Of a stretch of DNA of 64,000 nucleotides, positions 49,601-60,249 are shown piece by piece (positions within the stretch are counted from its first letter, which is position 1; each line of letters opens with the position of its first letter). The position numbers were made by a program, and so were the translations under genes. The notes beneath the pieces were generated by a model. It saw nothing but the letters and a program-made list of their open reading frames with translations. It made no database searches and was not told the origin of the DNA. Source of the DNA: Nitrobacteraceae bacterium AZCC 2146 (GTDB lineage Bacteria > Pseudomonadota > Alphaproteobacteria > Rhizobiales > Xanthobacteraceae); the NCBI GenBank assembly GCA_036924855.1, contig JBAGRP010000001.1:1116001-1180000 (forward strand), written 5' to 3'.

Positions 49601-50235
49601 TTCACCCACTCCGCGGCGTCGGCGTCCTGCAGGCCCTGCCCCGACGCAACCTTGCGCACGTCCATGGCCAGTGCCGGCGTCCGCGCATTCTGCACATTGA
49701 TGTCCTGCCGCTTGACCTTGGCCTTATGGCGCAGCGTCAGCACGATGGCGCCGATCATCGCCACCAGCAGCACCATCGCGGCGAGCTGGAAGTAATGGAT
49801 GTACTTCGTGTAGAGCACCAGCCCGAGCGCCTCGGTGTTACTGACATTACCGGGGATGGCCGACGTGATCGATTTTGCGATATTCGGATTGATCACCCAG
49901 CCGCCGGCAACGAGTAGCAGTTCGGCGAGGAAGATGACGCCGATCAGGAGGCCGAACGGCAGATATTCGATGAAGCCTTCGCGCAGCTGCGTGAAGTCGA
50001 CGTCGAGCATCATGATGACGAACAGGAACAGCACCGCAACGGCGCCGACATAGACGACGATCAGCAGCATCGCGAGGAATTCGGCGCCCATCAGCACGAA
50101 CAGGCCGGACGCGTTGACGAAGGCCAGGATCAGGAACAGCACGGAGTGCACGGGATTGCGCGAGGCAATCACCATCACCGCACAGGCGACGCATACGCCG
50201 GCGAACAGGTAGAAGAACAATGCGGGAAGGATCAT
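49597..50235 (-). CDS. nuoJ: NADH-quinone oxidoreductase subunit J
   Basis: NuoJ (212 aa) is a five-helix membrane subunit. It has '[20 protein letters not shown]' and '[21 protein letters not shown]', with the conserved pi-bulge region, and an extended hydrophilic C-terminus. AGGA lies 7 nt before the ATG at 50235. It overlaps nuoK by 4 nt. Confidence 0.97.
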   Translation of the reverse strand: MILPALFFYLFAGVCVACAVMVIASRNPVHSVLFLILAFVNASGLFVLMGAEFLAMLLIVVYVGAVAVLFLFVIMMLDVDFTQLREGFIEYLPFGLLIGVIFLAELLLVAGGWVINPNIAKSITSAIPGNVSNTEALGLVLYTKYIHYFQLAAMVLLVAMIGAIVLTLRHKAKVKRQDINVQNARTPALAMDVRKVASGQGLQDADAAEWVK

Positions 50236-50244
50236 GAGGTCATC

Positions 50245-50733
50245 CTACCGGTACGGCGCGTCGAGTTCGATTGACTTCGCAATCTCGCGCTCCCAGCGGT
50301 CGCCATTGGCGAGCAGTTTCGCCTTGTCATAATATAGTTCCTCACGCGTCTCAGTCGCGAATTCGAAATTCGGTCCCTCAACGATCGCATCGACCGGACA
50401 GGCCTCCTGGCACAATCCGCAATAGATGCACTTCACCATGTCGATGTCATAGCGCACGGTGCGGCGTGTACCGTCGTTGCGGCGCGGGCCGGCCTCGATG
50501 GTGATGGCCTGCGCCGGACACACCGCTTCGCACAGCTTGCAGGCGATGCAGCGCTCTTCGCCGTTCGGATAGCGGCGCAGCGCGTGTTCTCCGCGAAAGC
50601 GGGGTGAAATGGGCCCCTTCTCGAACGGATAATTCAGCGTCGGCTTCGGCTTGAAGAAATAGCGCATAGCGAGAACGAACGCCGAGGCGAATTCCGCCAG
50701 CAGAAGCGAGTGAGCTGTTGCCCTGATATTCAT
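50245..50733 (-). CDS. nuoI: NADH-quinone oxidoreductase subunit I
   Basis: NuoI (162 aa) holds clusters N6a and N6b of complex I. Two 4Fe-4S motifs are intact: '[12 protein letters not shown]' and '[12 protein letters not shown]'. The amphipathic N-terminus docks on the membrane arm. GAGG lies 5 nt before the ATG at 50733. The upstream frame to 50754 overlaps the nuoH end and is unlikely to be used. Confidence 0.97.
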   Translation of the reverse strand: MNIRATAHSLLLAEFASAFVLAMRYFFKPKPTLNYPFEKGPISPRFRGEHALRRYPNGEERCIACKLCEAVCPAQAITIEAGPRRNDGTRRTVRYDIDMVKCIYCGLCQEACPVDAIVEGPNFEFATETREELYYDKAKLLANGDRWEREIAKSIELDAPYR

Positions 50734-50740
50734 AGCGACC

Positions 50741-51766
50741 TCATTTCGGAGCAAGCCCCCCGAATTGCAGCACCGCGGCGACGATCACGACCATCGCCAG
50801 CGACAGCGGCAGAAACACCTTCCAGCCCAGACGCATCAGCTGGTCGTAGCGGTAGCGCGGCACGATCGCCTTCGCCATCGCAAACATGAAGAACATGAAA
50901 AATACCTTGAGCACGAACCAGATGATTCCGGGCACCCAGGTGAACGGCGCGAACGGGATCGGCGACAGCCAGCCGCCCATGAACAGGATCGCGCCCAGCG
51001 CGCACATGGTGGTGATGGCGACGTACTCGCCGAGCATGAACAGCAGATACGGCGTCGAGCCGTATTCGGTCATGAAGCCCGCCACGAGTTCCGATTCGGC
51101 TTCCACCAGATCGAACGGCGGGCGGTTGGTTTCCGCCAGCGCCGAGACGTAGAACACCACGAACATCGGGAACAGCGGTAGCCAGTACCAGCCGAGCATG
51201 CCCCACTTGCTGTTCTGCGCCTCGACCACCGCCGAGAGGTTCAGCGACCCCGCGCAGAGCAGCACGGTGATGATGACGAAACCGATCGAGACCTCGTAGG
51301 ACACCATCTGCGCCGCCGAGCGAAGTGCGGCGAGGAACGGGTATTTCGAGTTCGACGACCAGCCGGCCATGATGATCCCGTACACCGACAGCGACGAGAT
51401 CGCGAAGATATAGAGCACGCCGACATTGATGTCGGCGATCACCCAGCCGAGATCCATCGGGATCACGGCCCAGGCCGCCAGCGCCAGCACGCAGGATACC
51501 AGCGGCGCCAGCAGGAATACGCCCTTGTTGGCGCTGGAGGGGATCACCGGCTCCTTCAGCACGAACTTCAGCAGGTCGGCGAAGGATTGCAGCAGGCCGA
51601 ACGGGCCGACCACGTTAGGTCCGCGCCGGATCTGCACCGCCGCCCAGATCTTGCGATCCGCCAGCAGGATATAGGCAATCGCGATCAGCAGCACCACGAG
51701 CAGCAGCAGGCTCTGCGCGATCATGATGATCAGCGGCCACAGGGTGCTAGTCCAGAATTCAGCCAT
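50741..51766 (-). CDS. nuoH: NADH-quinone oxidoreductase subunit H
   Basis: NuoH (341 aa) forms much of the quinone chamber. It has '[22 protein letters not shown]' and the Glu-rich '[21 protein letters not shown]' loop in outline. The GGAG overlapping the nuoG stop lies 7 nt before the ATG at 51766. Confidence 0.97.
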   Translation of the reverse strand: MAEFWTSTLWPLIIMIAQSLLLLVVLLIAIAYILLADRKIWAAVQIRRGPNVVGPFGLLQSFADLLKFVLKEPVIPSSANKGVFLLAPLVSCVLALAAWAVIPMDLGWVIADINVGVLYIFAISSLSVYGIIMAGWSSNSKYPFLAALRSAAQMVSYEVSIGFVIITVLLCAGSLNLSAVVEAQNSKWGMLGWYWLPLFPMFVVFYVSALAETNRPPFDLVEAESELVAGFMTEYGSTPYLLFMLGEYVAITTMCALGAILFMGGWLSPIPFAPFTWVPGIIWFVLKVFFMFFMFAMAKAIVPRYRYDQLMRLGWKVFLPLSLAMVVIVAAVLQFGGLAPK

Positions 51767-51770
51767 CGGT

Positions 51771-53846
51771 TTACTCCGCCGCCGTCAGCATCTGGCCCGA
51801 GGCCAGGCGGGAACATTCCGCCATGATGGCTGACGCGCGCGCGATCGGGTTGGTCAGATAAAAGTCCTCAACGGAGGACTTGAACGGCGTCTTCTCGACG
51901 CTGCCGGCCTTGCCCGCAAGGGTCTTGATCGCCGAAGCATCGCCGGCCTCGATCTGGTCGAGCCGGATCAGATGCGGTACCGCCTTGAAGATCGCCTGCC
52001 GCAACGCCGCCAGCGAATCGTAAGGCAGTTTCTTGCCGAGCACGTCAGACAGCGCGCGGATCACCGCCCAGTCCTCCCTCGCCTCCCCCGGCGGGAACGC
52101 GGCACGGGCCGCCATCTGCACGCGGCCTTCGGTGTTGACGTAGATGCCGGACTTTTCGGTGTAGGCTGCGCCCGGCAGGATCACGTCGGCGCGATGCGCG
52201 CCGCGGTCGCCGTGGGTGCCAATATAGACCACGAATGTGCCGTCGGCGACCTTCACGTCGTCCGCACCGAGCGAGAACAGCACGTCGAGCGCGCCGGCCG
52301 CGGTCATCTGCGCCACATTCAGGCTGCCGGCGCTCGGCGCAAAGCCGATGTCGAGCGCGCCAACCTTCGAAGCAGTGGACTGCAGCACCGCAAAGCCGTT
52401 CCAGCCGTCCTTGATGGCGCCGAAATCCGACGCCAGCTTCGCAGCCAGCGCCAGCACCGCGGCGCCATCCGCACGCGACACTGCGCCCGCGCCCACCAGC
52501 ACGATGGGATTCTTCGCACCCTTCAGCACGTCGGCGAAGGCGTTCTTGCCGGCGGCAAGATCGCTCAGCGAATCCGGGCCGGCGCCGAGATAATCGTAGC
52601 GGTAGGTCAGATCGGCCTTCTCGCCGATCACGCCGACCTTCAGCTGACCGGTGCGCCAGCGCTTGCGGATCCGCGCGTTGAGAACGGCGGCTTCCTTGCG
52701 CGGGTTGGAGCCGACGATCAGCAGCGCGTCGGCCTGCTCGATGCCGGCGATGGTCGGGTTGAAGATATAGGAGGCGCGGCCGGCGGCCGGATCGAAGGCG
52801 CTGCCATCCTGGGTCGCCAGATTGGCCGAGCCCATCTTCGCCAGCAGTTCCTTCAACGCGAACATTTCCTCCACCGCGGCGAGATCGCCGGCGATGGCAC
52901 CGATCTTCTTAGCCTCGGTGCGGGCCACCTTCGCGGCGATGACGCCGAAGGCTTCGGCCCAGGTCGCAGCGCGCAGCTTGCCGTTCTCGCGGATGTAGGG
53001 CCGATCAAGCCGCTGGGTGCGCAGGCCATCGACGATGTGGCGGGTCTTGTCGGAAATCCATTCCTCGTTCACCGCCTCGTTGACGCGCGGCAGGATGCGC
53101 ATCACTTCGCGGCCGCGGGTATCGACCCGGATCGCCGAGCCGACAGCGTCCATTACATCGATGGACTGGGTCTTGCCGAGTTCCCAGGGCCGCGCCGCAA
53201 AGGCATAGGGCTTCGAGGTCAGCGCGCCGACCGGGCAGATGTCGACCAGGTTGCCCTGCAGTTCCGAGGTCAGTGCGGTTTCGAGGTAGCTGGTGATCTC
53301 CATGTCCTCGCCGCGACCGGTGGCGCCCATCTCCGGCACGCCGCAGACTTCGGTGGCGAAGCGGACGCAGCGCGTGCACTGGATGCAGCGGTTCATCGAG
53401 GTCTTGACCAAAGCGCCAAGGTACTTGTCCTCGACGGCGCGCTTGTTCTCGGCGAAGCGGCTGGAGTCGACGCCGTAGCCCATCGCCTGGTCCTGCAGAT
53501 CGCACTCGCCGCCCTGATCGCAGATCGGGCAATCCAGCGGATGGTTGATCAGCAGGAATTCCATCACGCCTTCGCGGGCCTTCTTGACCATCGGCGACCG
53601 CGTCGAGATTTCCGGCGGCTCGCCCTTCGGGCCCGGCCGGCAATCGCGCACGCCCCAGGCGCAGCTGGCGACCGGCTTCGGTCCGCCCTTCACTTCGACC
53701 AGACACATCCGGCAATTGCCGGCGATCGACAGCCGCTCGTGATAGCAGAAGCGCGGAATCTCGGCGCCCGCCGCCTCACACGCCTGCAGCAGCGTGTATT
53801 CGGCGGGGACATCGATCTCTTTGCCGTCGATGATGAGTTTCGTCAT
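51771..53846 (-). CDS. nuoG: NADH-quinone oxidoreductase subunit G
   Basis: NuoG (691 aa) is the largest peripheral-arm subunit. It has an N-terminal 2Fe-2S domain ('[13 protein letters not shown]'), the His-ligated cluster segment '[18 protein letters not shown]', a 4Fe-4S site '[16 protein letters not shown]', then a molybdopterin-oxidoreductase-like domain without cofactor. No frame break was seen. A 47-aa membrane-protein gene lies upstream, between it and nuoF. Confidence 0.96.
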   Translation of the reverse strand: MTKLIIDGKEIDVPAEYTLLQACEAAGAEIPRFCYHERLSIAGNCRMCLVEVKGGPKPVASCAWGVRDCRPGPKGEPPEISTRSPMVKKAREGVMEFLLINHPLDCPICDQGGECDLQDQAMGYGVDSSRFAENKRAVEDKYLGALVKTSMNRCIQCTRCVRFATEVCGVPEMGATGRGEDMEITSYLETALTSELQGNLVDICPVGALTSKPYAFAARPWELGKTQSIDVMDAVGSAIRVDTRGREVMRILPRVNEAVNEEWISDKTRHIVDGLRTQRLDRPYIRENGKLRAATWAEAFGVIAAKVARTEAKKIGAIAGDLAAVEEMFALKELLAKMGSANLATQDGSAFDPAAGRASYIFNPTIAGIEQADALLIVGSNPRKEAAVLNARIRKRWRTGQLKVGVIGEKADLTYRYDYLGAGPDSLSDLAAGKNAFADVLKGAKNPIVLVGAGAVSRADGAAVLALAAKLASDFGAIKDGWNGFAVLQSTASKVGALDIGFAPSAGSLNVAQMTAAGALDVLFSLGADDVKVADGTFVVYIGTHGDRGAHRADVILPGAAYTEKSGIYVNTEGRVQMAARAAFPPGEAREDWAVIRALSDVLGKKLPYDSLAALRQAIFKAVPHLIRLDQIEAGDASAIKTLAGKAGSVEKTPFKSSVEDFYLTNPIARASAIMAECSRLASGQMLTAAE

Positions 53847-53862
53847 GTCTGTTCCGTCGATC

Positions 53863-54006
53863 TCACGATGAGCGAAGCGTCAAATAAACCAAGAGCGCGA
53901 ATGTGGTCGCGATCCCCATGATGATGTCGAGTCTGGCCAAGCCTGCCACAACGCGCAGAACGCGATTCATGGACTTTGATGCCATCGTCCCGACTTCCTC
54001 TGCCAT
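53863..54006 (-). CDS. 47-aa single-span membrane protein between nuoF and nuoG
   Basis: It starts 'MAEEVGTMASKSMNRVLR' and has one hydrophobic helix near the C-terminus ('LDIIMGIATTFALLVYLTL'). It begins 5 nt after the nuoF stop and ends 16 nt before nuoG, filling the gap exactly, with a GGAA/AGGG-type ribosome site. No family is recognised. It could be an accessory or assembly factor of complex I, but that is only inferred from position. Confidence 0.6.
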   Translation of the reverse strand: MAEEVGTMASKSMNRVLRVVAGLARLDIIMGIATTFALLVYLTLRSS

Positions 54007-54010
54007 TGCC

Positions 54011-55337
54011 CTATTCCGCCGCGATCATATGCGCGGGATCGAGAACTCCCTGGTCATCGACGGTGGCCTTGCGGCTGAAATCATCAATGCGGCGTTCGAT
54101 CTCCGGGCGGAAGGCGCGGATCAGGCCCTGCACCGGCCACGCCGCGGCATCGCCGAGCGCACAGATGGTATGGCCTTCGACCTGCTTGGTGACTTCGAGC
54201 AGCATGTCGATCTCGCGCTTGTGGGCGCGGCCTTCGACCATGCGGTTCAGCACCCTCCACATCCAGCCGGTGCCTTCGCGGCACGGCGTACACTGGCCGC
54301 AGCTCTCATGCTTGAAGAAGTAGCTGATGCGGGCGATCGCCGCGACGACGTCGGTGGACTTGTCCATCACAATCACGCCGGCGGTGCCGAAGCTGGACTT
54401 GACGGCGCGGGTGCCGTCGAAATCCATGATCAGTTCCTCGCAATCCGCCGCCGGGATCAGCGGGCATGACGCGCCGCCGGGGATGATCGCCAGCAGATTG
54501 TCCCAGCCGCCGCGGATGCCGCCGCCGTGCTTCTCGATCAGTTCGCGGAACGGAATGCTCATGGCGTCTTCGACGACGCAGGGCGTGTTGACGTGGCCGG
54601 AGATGCCATAAAGTTTGGTGCCGACATTGTTCGGGCGGCCGATGCTGGCGAACCACGACGCGCCGCGGCGCAGGATGTCCGGCGCCACAGCGATCGACTC
54701 GACGTTGTTGACCGTGGTCGGGCAGCCGAACAGGCCGACATTGGCCGGGAACGGCGGCTTCAGCCGCGGCTGGCCCTTCTTGCCTTCGAGACTTTCCAGC
54801 AGCGCGGTCTCTTCACCGCAGATGTAAGCGCCGGCGCCGTGGGCGACGTAGAGATCGAACGGGAAGCCGTGGATATTGTCCTTGCCGATCAGCTTGGCTG
54901 CATAAGCCTGGTCGATCGCCGTCTGCAGGTGCTCGCGTTCCCGAATGAACTCGCCGCGGACGTAGATGTAGCCGACATGGGCGCCCATGGCGCAGCCGCG
55001 CGATCAGGCAGCCTTCGACCAACAGATGCGGATCGTGCCGCATGATCTCGCGATCCTTGCAGGTGCCTGGCTCGGACTCGTCGGCATTGACGACGAGGTA
55101 GCTTGGCCGGCCGTCGGACGAATCCTTCGGCATGAACGACCATTTCATGCCGGTCGGGAAACCTGCCCCGCCACGGCCGCGCAGGCCCGAGGCTTTCATC
55201 TCGGTGACGATCCAGTCGCGGCCCTTGTCGAGGATGGCCTTGGTGCCGTCCCAGCTGCCGCGACGGCGCGCGCCTTCGAGGCCCCAGTCCTCGAGGCCGT
55301 AGAGATTGCGGAAGATGCGGTCCTGGTCGTCGAGCAT
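54011..55337 (-). pseudogene. nuoF: NADH-quinone oxidoreductase subunit F with a one-base frameshift
   Basis: NuoF binds NADH, FMN and cluster N3. The 5' part (ATG 55337, GAGGA just upstream) encodes '[18 protein letters not shown]' and '[14 protein letters not shown]' up to 'LLVEGCLIA'. The homologous continuation '[18 protein letters not shown]' is in another frame, starting near 54988, and runs through '[15 protein letters not shown]' to 54011. One extra base in the GCGCGGCTGCGCC stretch (minus strand, about 54990-55002) explains it; removing it gives 'LIAGCAMGAH'. Length 1327 nt is 3x442+1, so a 441-aa protein is restored. It may be a true lesion or an assembly error. Confidence 0.9.
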
Positions 55338-55348
55338 GGCTTCCTCGA

Positions 55349-55564
55349 TCAGCGATTGGCTTGCTTGTAGGCGAGGATCGCGGCGCATCCGCCGAATACC
55401 ACCGCCCACAGCAGGCTTGATTCAAGCGTGGCGTTCAAAAAGAAACGCTGCAGCAGGAAAATGAAAGTCGCAGCCGCAGCCACGTGCAGCAGGATGTAGC
55501 GCCAGTGCTTCATTGCCGCTCCATTCTGCGAAATAGCTTTTACAGACGCGCCGTTGCTCGTCAT
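55349..55564 (-). CDS. 71-aa two-span membrane protein between nuoE and nuoF
   Basis: Two hydrophobic helices ('[19 protein letters not shown]' and '[17 protein letters not shown]') follow a short polar head. The ATG at 55564 overlaps the nuoE stop as ATGA and has GGAAGG 7-8 nt upstream. An internal ATG at 55513 with GGAG 5 nt upstream would give 54 residues starting 'MKHWRY'. It ends 11 nt before nuoF. No family is recognised. Tight coupling suggests a function with complex I. Confidence 0.7.
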   Translation of the reverse strand: MTSNGASVKAISQNGAAMKHWRYILLHVAAAATFIFLLQRFFLNATLESSLLWAVVFGGCAAILAYKQANR

Positions 55565-56322
55565 TTCTTGCCCTTCCGGGTCGCATCGTCAGCGGGCGGC
55601 TTCGGCGCCGGGCTCTCGCGTTCGCTGGCGGCCTTGGTCGGCTTCTTGGCGTCCGCGTCGGCGAGCACGGGCTCTTTGACTTCTTCCGGCGGCGCTTTCG
55701 CATGGGTCATCGCGCCGCCATCCTTCAGCGTCCGCGGACCACCCTCGGGTGCGGCGAACTGGCGGCCGATTTGCGAGCCCGGCTTCGGCGGCGTACCGGC
55801 AGCGAAGCCGTCGATCAGCTTGTTGAAGCTCTCCTTGGTGAGGTCCTCGTAGGTGTCGCTCCAGATCATCGCCATCGGGGCGTTGACGCAGGCGCCGAGG
55901 CACTCGACCTCTTCCCAGCTGAAGTCCCCGTCATCCGACAGATGGAACGGATCGTGGTGGATGCGGTGCTGGCAGACGTCGATGATGTCGCCGGCGCCGC
56001 GCAGCATGCAGGGCGTGGTGCCGCAAACCTGGATGTGGGCCTTCTTGCCGACCGGCTGCAGCTGGAACATCGTGTAGAAGGTCGCGACTTCGAGCACGCG
56101 GATATAGGGCATCTGCAGCATGTCGGCGACGACGCGCAATGAGGCTTCCGGGACCCAGCCGGCGTGTTGTTCCTGCGCCCGCCACAGGATCGCGATCACC
56201 GCGGAGGCCTGCCGGCCCGGCGGATATTTTTCGATCTGCTGCTTCGCCCAGGCCAGATTCTCCGGCGTGAAGCTGAAGGTCGCGGGCTGCAGTTCTTTCG
56301 GTGCCAGGCGGCGGACGGACAT
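55561..56322 (-). CDS. nuoE: NADH-quinone oxidoreductase subunit E with long C-terminal tail
   Basis: NuoE (253 aa) carries the 2Fe-2S cluster N1a. The thioredoxin-like fold has the cysteine pairs '[10 protein letters not shown]' and '[10 protein letters not shown]'. After about residue 185 there is a ~65-residue tail rich in Lys, Pro, Ala and Glu with no clear fold, compared with ~166 residues in Escherichia. It lies 11 nt after an FkbM methyltransferase gene. Confidence 0.95.
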   Translation of the reverse strand: MSVRRLAPKELQPATFSFTPENLAWAKQQIEKYPPGRQASAVIAILWRAQEQHAGWVPEASLRVVADMLQMPYIRVLEVATFYTMFQLQPVGKKAHIQVCGTTPCMLRGAGDIIDVCQHRIHHDPFHLSDDGDFSWEEVECLGACVNAPMAMIWSDTYEDLTKESFNKLIDGFAAGTPPKPGSQIGRQFAAPEGGPRTLKDGGAMTHAKAPPEEVKEPVLADADAKKPTKAASERESPAPKPPADDATRKGKK

Positions 56323-56333
56323 TGTCTAGTCTC

Positions 56334-57302
56334 TCATCGAGCGCGGCGCGCAGCGCTCGCATTCAGGCTGTTGATACGGTTGAGCCAGAACGCGCTTGCG
56401 GTGCCGAACACGTTGTAGCCGACGTGGGTGGACACCTTGATGCGATCCAGGATCGATAGTTCGGTCACGGTCTCGAAACGGTTGCTGACGGGATCGTGCA
56501 CGATCAGCTGCAGCGGCGTGTGGTCGAGGATATAGCGCGACACCGTGTGGGCACGGTCATTGCCGTGCTCTTCGCACATGATCACCGAGTCGGCTTGCAG
56601 CAATCGCGTGCCGCCCTTGATGGCTTCGATCTCGACGCCTTCAACATCGAGCTTGATCAGGAATTTTCCGGTCGGCGAGACCTTGCCCTCATCGAGCAGA
56701 TCGTCGAGCGCCAGCACCGGGACCTCTTCACCGCCGGCACTGGCATCGCCGGCGATGCTGAACGCCTCATGCTTGGTGCCGGACAGTTTTGCGGTGCCGC
56801 GGGCTGCGCCGATCGCGCATTTCATCGGCTCGAACCGGCCGCCATTGATCTTCGCGTTGTTGGCCAGCTTGGCGAAATTCAGCGCCGAGGGCTCGATCGC
56901 GATCGCCCTATGCGAACCGAACGGCGCACTCGACACCAGCACCGACCAATAGCCGTAGTTGGCACCGCAATCGAGCAGCGTGTAATCGACGTCGACCGAA
57001 TCCCGGAACAGCAGCTCCAGCTCATCCTCATACGAAAACGTCTGGTTGAGCAGCTTGCTCCAGTAGCCGTCGCCGTAGGGAAATGCGAACAGCGCGTCCG
57101 GATTGAGCTTCACCACGATGTCGCGTTCGGGCAGCGTCTTGCGCAGCAGATTGGCGCACATGTTGTAGCCGCGATGCGAGAACGACGACGACAGCTTGCA
57201 CCCTGCCACCAGCGCCAAGGCAATCGCGCGCTCCCAGGGATTCACGCCCTGGAGAACGCCGGAGGCCCGGTCAAACTGGATAGGAGGCTGCGCGGAAATC
57301 AC
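56334..57302 (-). CDS. FkbM-family methyltransferase inside the nuo operon
   Basis: A 322-aa SAM-dependent methyltransferase. Motif I is '[14 protein letters not shown]' (residues 109-122), followed by '[14 protein letters not shown]' and '[15 protein letters not shown]'. Its GTG start at 57302 overlaps the nuoD stop as GTGA and has GAGAGG 7 nt upstream, so it is translationally coupled to nuoD. nuoE begins 11 nt after its stop. It is not a known complex I subunit. Human complex I has unrelated assembly methyltransferases (NDUFAF5, NDUFAF7), so a role in modification is possible but speculative. Sugar methylation is the usual FkbM role. Confidence 0.87.
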   Translation of the reverse strand: MISAQPPIQFDRASGVLQGVNPWERAIALALVAGCKLSSSFSHRGYNMCANLLRKTLPERDIVVKLNPDALFAFPYGDGYWSKLLNQTFSYEDELELLFRDSVDVDYTLLDCGANYGYWSVLVSSAPFGSHRAIAIEPSALNFAKLANNAKINGGRFEPMKCAIGAARGTAKLSGTKHEAFSIAGDASAGGEEVPVLALDDLLDEGKVSPTGKFLIKLDVEGVEIEAIKGGTRLLQADSVIMCEEHGNDRAHTVSRYILDHTPLQLIVHDPVSNRFETVTELSILDRIKVSTHVGYNVFGTASAFWLNRINSLNASAARRAR

Positions 57303-58489
57303 CGATCAACCTCTCCGAACACGATGTCGAGCGAGCCGAGGATTGCCGAGACGTCAGCCAGCAGATGGCCCTTGCAGATGAAATCCATCGCCTGCAGGTG
57401 GGCAAAGCCCGGCGCGCGGATCTTGCACTTGTAGGGCTTGTTGGTGCCGTCGGAGACCAGATAGACGCCGAACTCGCCTTTCGGCGCCTCGACGGCGGCA
57501 TAGACCTCGCCTTCCGGCACCCGAAAGCCTTCGGTGTAGAGCTTGAAGTGGTGGATCAGCGCTTCCATCGAGCGCTTCATCTCGCCACGCCGCGGCGGAA
57601 ACACCTTGTTGTCCTCGACCGCGACCGGGCCCTGCCCGTCCGGCGCGCGCAGCTTGGCGATGCACTGCTTCATGATCCGCACCGACTGCCGCATTTCTTC
57701 CATGCGGATGCAGTAGCGGTCGTAGCAGTCGCCGTTCTTGCCGATCGGAATGTCGAAATCCATCTCGGCGTAGCATTCATAGGGCTGCGCCTTGCGCAGA
57801 TCCCAGGCCGCGCCGGAGCCGCGCACCATGACGCCGGAAAATCCCCACTCCCAGGCCTGCGCCAGCGAGACCACGCCGATATCGACGTTGCGCTGCTTGA
57901 AGATGCGGTTGCCGGTGAGCAGCGTTTCAAGATCGGCCACCACCTGCAGGAACGGATCGCACCAGGCGTCGATATCGTCGATCAGTTTCGGCGGCAGGTC
58001 CTGATGCACGCCGCCAATCCGGAAATACGCCGCATGCATGCGGCTGCCGGAGGCGCGCTCATAGAACACCATCAGCTTTTCGCGCTCTTCGAAGCCCCAT
58101 AGCGGCGGGGTCAGCGCGCCGACATCCATCGCCTGCGTGGTGACGTTCAAGAGATGCGACAGGATGCGGCCGATCTCGCAATACAATACGCGGATCAACT
58201 GGCCGCGGCGCGGCACCGTGATGCCGAGCAGCTTTTCCGCCGCGAGGCAGAACGCGTGTTCCTGATTCATCGGCGCGACGTAATCGAGCCGGTCGAAGTA
58301 GGGAATCGCCTGCAGATAGGTCTTCTGCTCGATCAGCTTTTCAGTGCCGCGGTGAAGCAGGCCGATATGCGGATCGACGCGCTCGACCACTTCGCCGTCG
58401 AGCTCCAGCACGAGGCGCAACACGCCGTGCGCCGCCGGATGCTGCGGGCCGAAGTTAATGGTGAAGTTGCGGACGTTCTGTTCGGTCAC
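57299..58489 (-). CDS. nuoD: NADH-quinone oxidoreductase subunit D
   Basis: NuoD (396 aa), the 49-kDa subunit, forms the quinone site. It has '[21 protein letters not shown]' (quinone-site His), '[12 protein letters not shown]' and the C-terminal '[16 protein letters not shown]'. The GTG at 58489 overlaps the nuoC stop as GTGA. Confidence 0.97.
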   Translation of the reverse strand: MTEQNVRNFTINFGPQHPAAHGVLRLVLELDGEVVERVDPHIGLLHRGTEKLIEQKTYLQAIPYFDRLDYVAPMNQEHAFCLAAEKLLGITVPRRGQLIRVLYCEIGRILSHLLNVTTQAMDVGALTPPLWGFEEREKLMVFYERASGSRMHAAYFRIGGVHQDLPPKLIDDIDAWCDPFLQVVADLETLLTGNRIFKQRNVDIGVVSLAQAWEWGFSGVMVRGSGAAWDLRKAQPYECYAEMDFDIPIGKNGDCYDRYCIRMEEMRQSVRIMKQCIAKLRAPDGQGPVAVEDNKVFPPRRGEMKRSMEALIHHFKLYTEGFRVPEGEVYAAVEAPKGEFGVYLVSDGTNKPYKCKIRAPGFAHLQAMDFICKGHLLADVSAILGSLDIVFGEVDR

Positions 58490-59100
58490 GACTTGACCTC
58501 CGCCTTCTCGTCACCGGGCAGGATCGGATAATCCGCGCCTTCCCAAGGCGAGAGGAAATCGAATTTGCGGAATTCCTGATTGAGCCTGACGGGCTCATAG
58601 ACCACCCGCTTCTCTTGGTCGTCGTAGCGCACTTCGACGAAGCCGGTGAGCGGGAAATCCTTGCGCAGCGGATGGCCGTCGAAGCCGTAGTCGGTGAGCA
58701 GGCGCCGCATGTCGGGGTGACCGACGAAGATCACGCCGTAGAGATCATAGGCCTCGCGCTCGAACCAGTCGGCGCCGGGAAACACCGAGATGATGGAGGG
58801 CACCTGGGTGGTTTCGGAGGCTTCGGCCTTGATCCTGATCCGCGCGTTCAACGTCGGAGACATCAAATGGTAGACGACGTCGAAGCGCTTTTCGCGCCCG
58901 GGATAATCCACCGCGGTGACGTCGGTAAAATTGACGAAGCGGCAGCCGGGATCGTCGCGCAGGAACCGCACGACGTCGACGATCTTCGAGGCCTCAACCG
59001 CGAGGGTCAGTTGGCCAAACGCAACGCTGTGCGCGAGTGCGGCGCCCGGCAGCGCCGCGACAATCGTCTGACCCAGGTTGTCGAGCCTCACATCGTCCAT
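58486..59100 (-). CDS. nuoC: NADH-quinone oxidoreductase subunit C
   Basis: NuoC (204 aa), the 30-kDa subunit, is separate from NuoD here, unlike the fused NuoCD of Escherichia. It has '[21 protein letters not shown]' in outline, and the signature '[27 protein letters not shown]' in parts. It starts at ATG 59100, 9 nt after nuoB. Confidence 0.97.
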   Translation of the reverse strand: MDDVRLDNLGQTIVAALPGAALAHSVAFGQLTLAVEASKIVDVVRFLRDDPGCRFVNFTDVTAVDYPGREKRFDVVYHLMSPTLNARIRIKAEASETTQVPSIISVFPGADWFEREAYDLYGVIFVGHPDMRRLLTDYGFDGHPLRKDFPLTGFVEVRYDDQEKRVVYEPVRLNQEFRKFDFLSPWEGADYPILPGDEKAEVKS

Positions 59101-59109
59101 GACAAAGCC

Positions 59110-59709
59110 TTAGCGTTCAATCGTGCCGGTGCGGCGGATCTTCTTCTGCAGCAGCAGCACGCCGTAGAGCAGCGCTTCTGCCGTCGGCGGGCAGCCGGGC
59201 ACGTAGATATCGATGGGTACGATGCGGTCGCAGCCGCGCACCACCGAGTAGGAATAGTGGTAATAGCCGCCGCCATTGGCGCAGGAGCCCATCGAGATGA
59301 CGTAGCGCGGTTCTGGCATCTGGTCGTAGACCTTGCGCAGCGCCGGGGCCATCTTGTTGGTCAGGGTGCCCGCCACGATCATCACGTCGGACTGCCGCGG
59401 CGAAGCGCGCGGCGCGAAGCCGAATCGCTCGACGTCGTAGCGCGGCATCGAGACCTGCATCATCTCGACGGCGCAGCACGCCAGACCGAAGGTCATCCAC
59501 ATCAGCGAGCCCGTGCGCGCCCAGGTGATCAGGTCGTCGGTCGCCGCGACGAAGAAGCCCTTGTCGGACAGCTCGTGATTGACCTCGAGGAAATACGGGT
59601 CGTTGGCGCCGACCGGCTTGCCGGTCGAGGGATCAATGATCCCGGTCGCTGCCTGCGAGACCGCCGGCGCGACAAGACCAGGACGGGTGGCAACGGGGCT
59701 CAATCCCAT
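59110..59709 (-). CDS. nuoB: NADH-quinone oxidoreductase subunit B
   Basis: NuoB (199 aa) holds cluster N2. The four ligands are the tandem cysteines in '[10 protein letters not shown]', plus 'GSCANGGG' and '[12 protein letters not shown]'. The ATG at 59709 has AAAGG 9 nt upstream and overlaps the nuoA 3' end by 10 nt. The earlier ATG at 59730 would overlap more. Confidence 0.97.
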   Translation of the reverse strand: MGLSPVATRPGLVAPAVSQAATGIIDPSTGKPVGANDPYFLEVNHELSDKGFFVAATDDLITWARTGSLMWMTFGLACCAVEMMQVSMPRYDVERFGFAPRASPRQSDVMIVAGTLTNKMAPALRKVYDQMPEPRYVISMGSCANGGGYYHYSYSVVRGCDRIVPIDIYVPGCPPTAEALLYGVLLLQKKIRRTGTIER

Positions 59710-60065
59710 TCGAGCGCGCCTTTCTTCCATTCGTAGGCGAAGCCGACGGTAAGAACACCAAGGAATACCATCATCGACCAGAACCCGGTGGCTCCCAGCT
59801 TGCCGAAGGCCACCGCCCAGGGAAACAGGAACGCGACTTCAAGATCGAAGATAATGAACAGGATCGCCACCAGGTAGAACCGCACGTCGAATTTCATGCG
59901 AGCGTCGTCAAAAGCATTGAATCCGCATTCATAGGCGGACAGCTTTTCCGGGTCGGGCTGCTGGTAGGCGACGATAAAGGGGGCGATCAGGAGCGCCACG
60001 CCGATGAAGGTCGCGATGCCGATAAAGACCACAAGAGGAAGATAATTCTGCAAGATGCCGTTCAT
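59700..60065 (-). CDS. nuoA: NADH-quinone oxidoreductase subunit A
   Basis: NuoA (121 aa, three helices) is the first gene of the operon. It has '[24 protein letters not shown]' in outline, the loop near the quinone site. AGGGA lies 6 nt before the ATG at 60065. Confidence 0.97.
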   Translation of the reverse strand: MNGILQNYLPLVVFIGIATFIGVALLIAPFIVAYQQPDPEKLSAYECGFNAFDDARMKFDVRFYLVAILFIIFDLEVAFLFPWAVAFGKLGATGFWSMMVFLGVLTVGFAYEWKKGALEWD

Positions 60066-60249
60066 CGGCGATCCCTATCCCCATGGCCAGGATTCGGCCA
60101 CAGATTCGAACATTGGAATGGTTCTGAGGCTTAGCGCAGCGCAACAACAGGCGCAAGACAAGGGATGTTGAGGGCTGAGATGCGCCGCGTCGCTCTCTAC
60201 GTCGTAGCTACAACATGCACACGCGCAAGAGAAAGCTCGCAAGCCGACC
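60066..60249. other. Upstream region of the nuo operon
   Basis: No gene was seen. It should hold the nuo promoter on the minus strand, but I found no convincing -35/-10 pair. Confidence 0.4.

Noticed and set aside
54813..55409. Apparent short separate gene at the nuoF 5' half
   Set aside because: Its first part is the true NuoF N-terminus and the Arg-rich tail is out-of-frame NuoF, so it is a frameshift product, not a gene.
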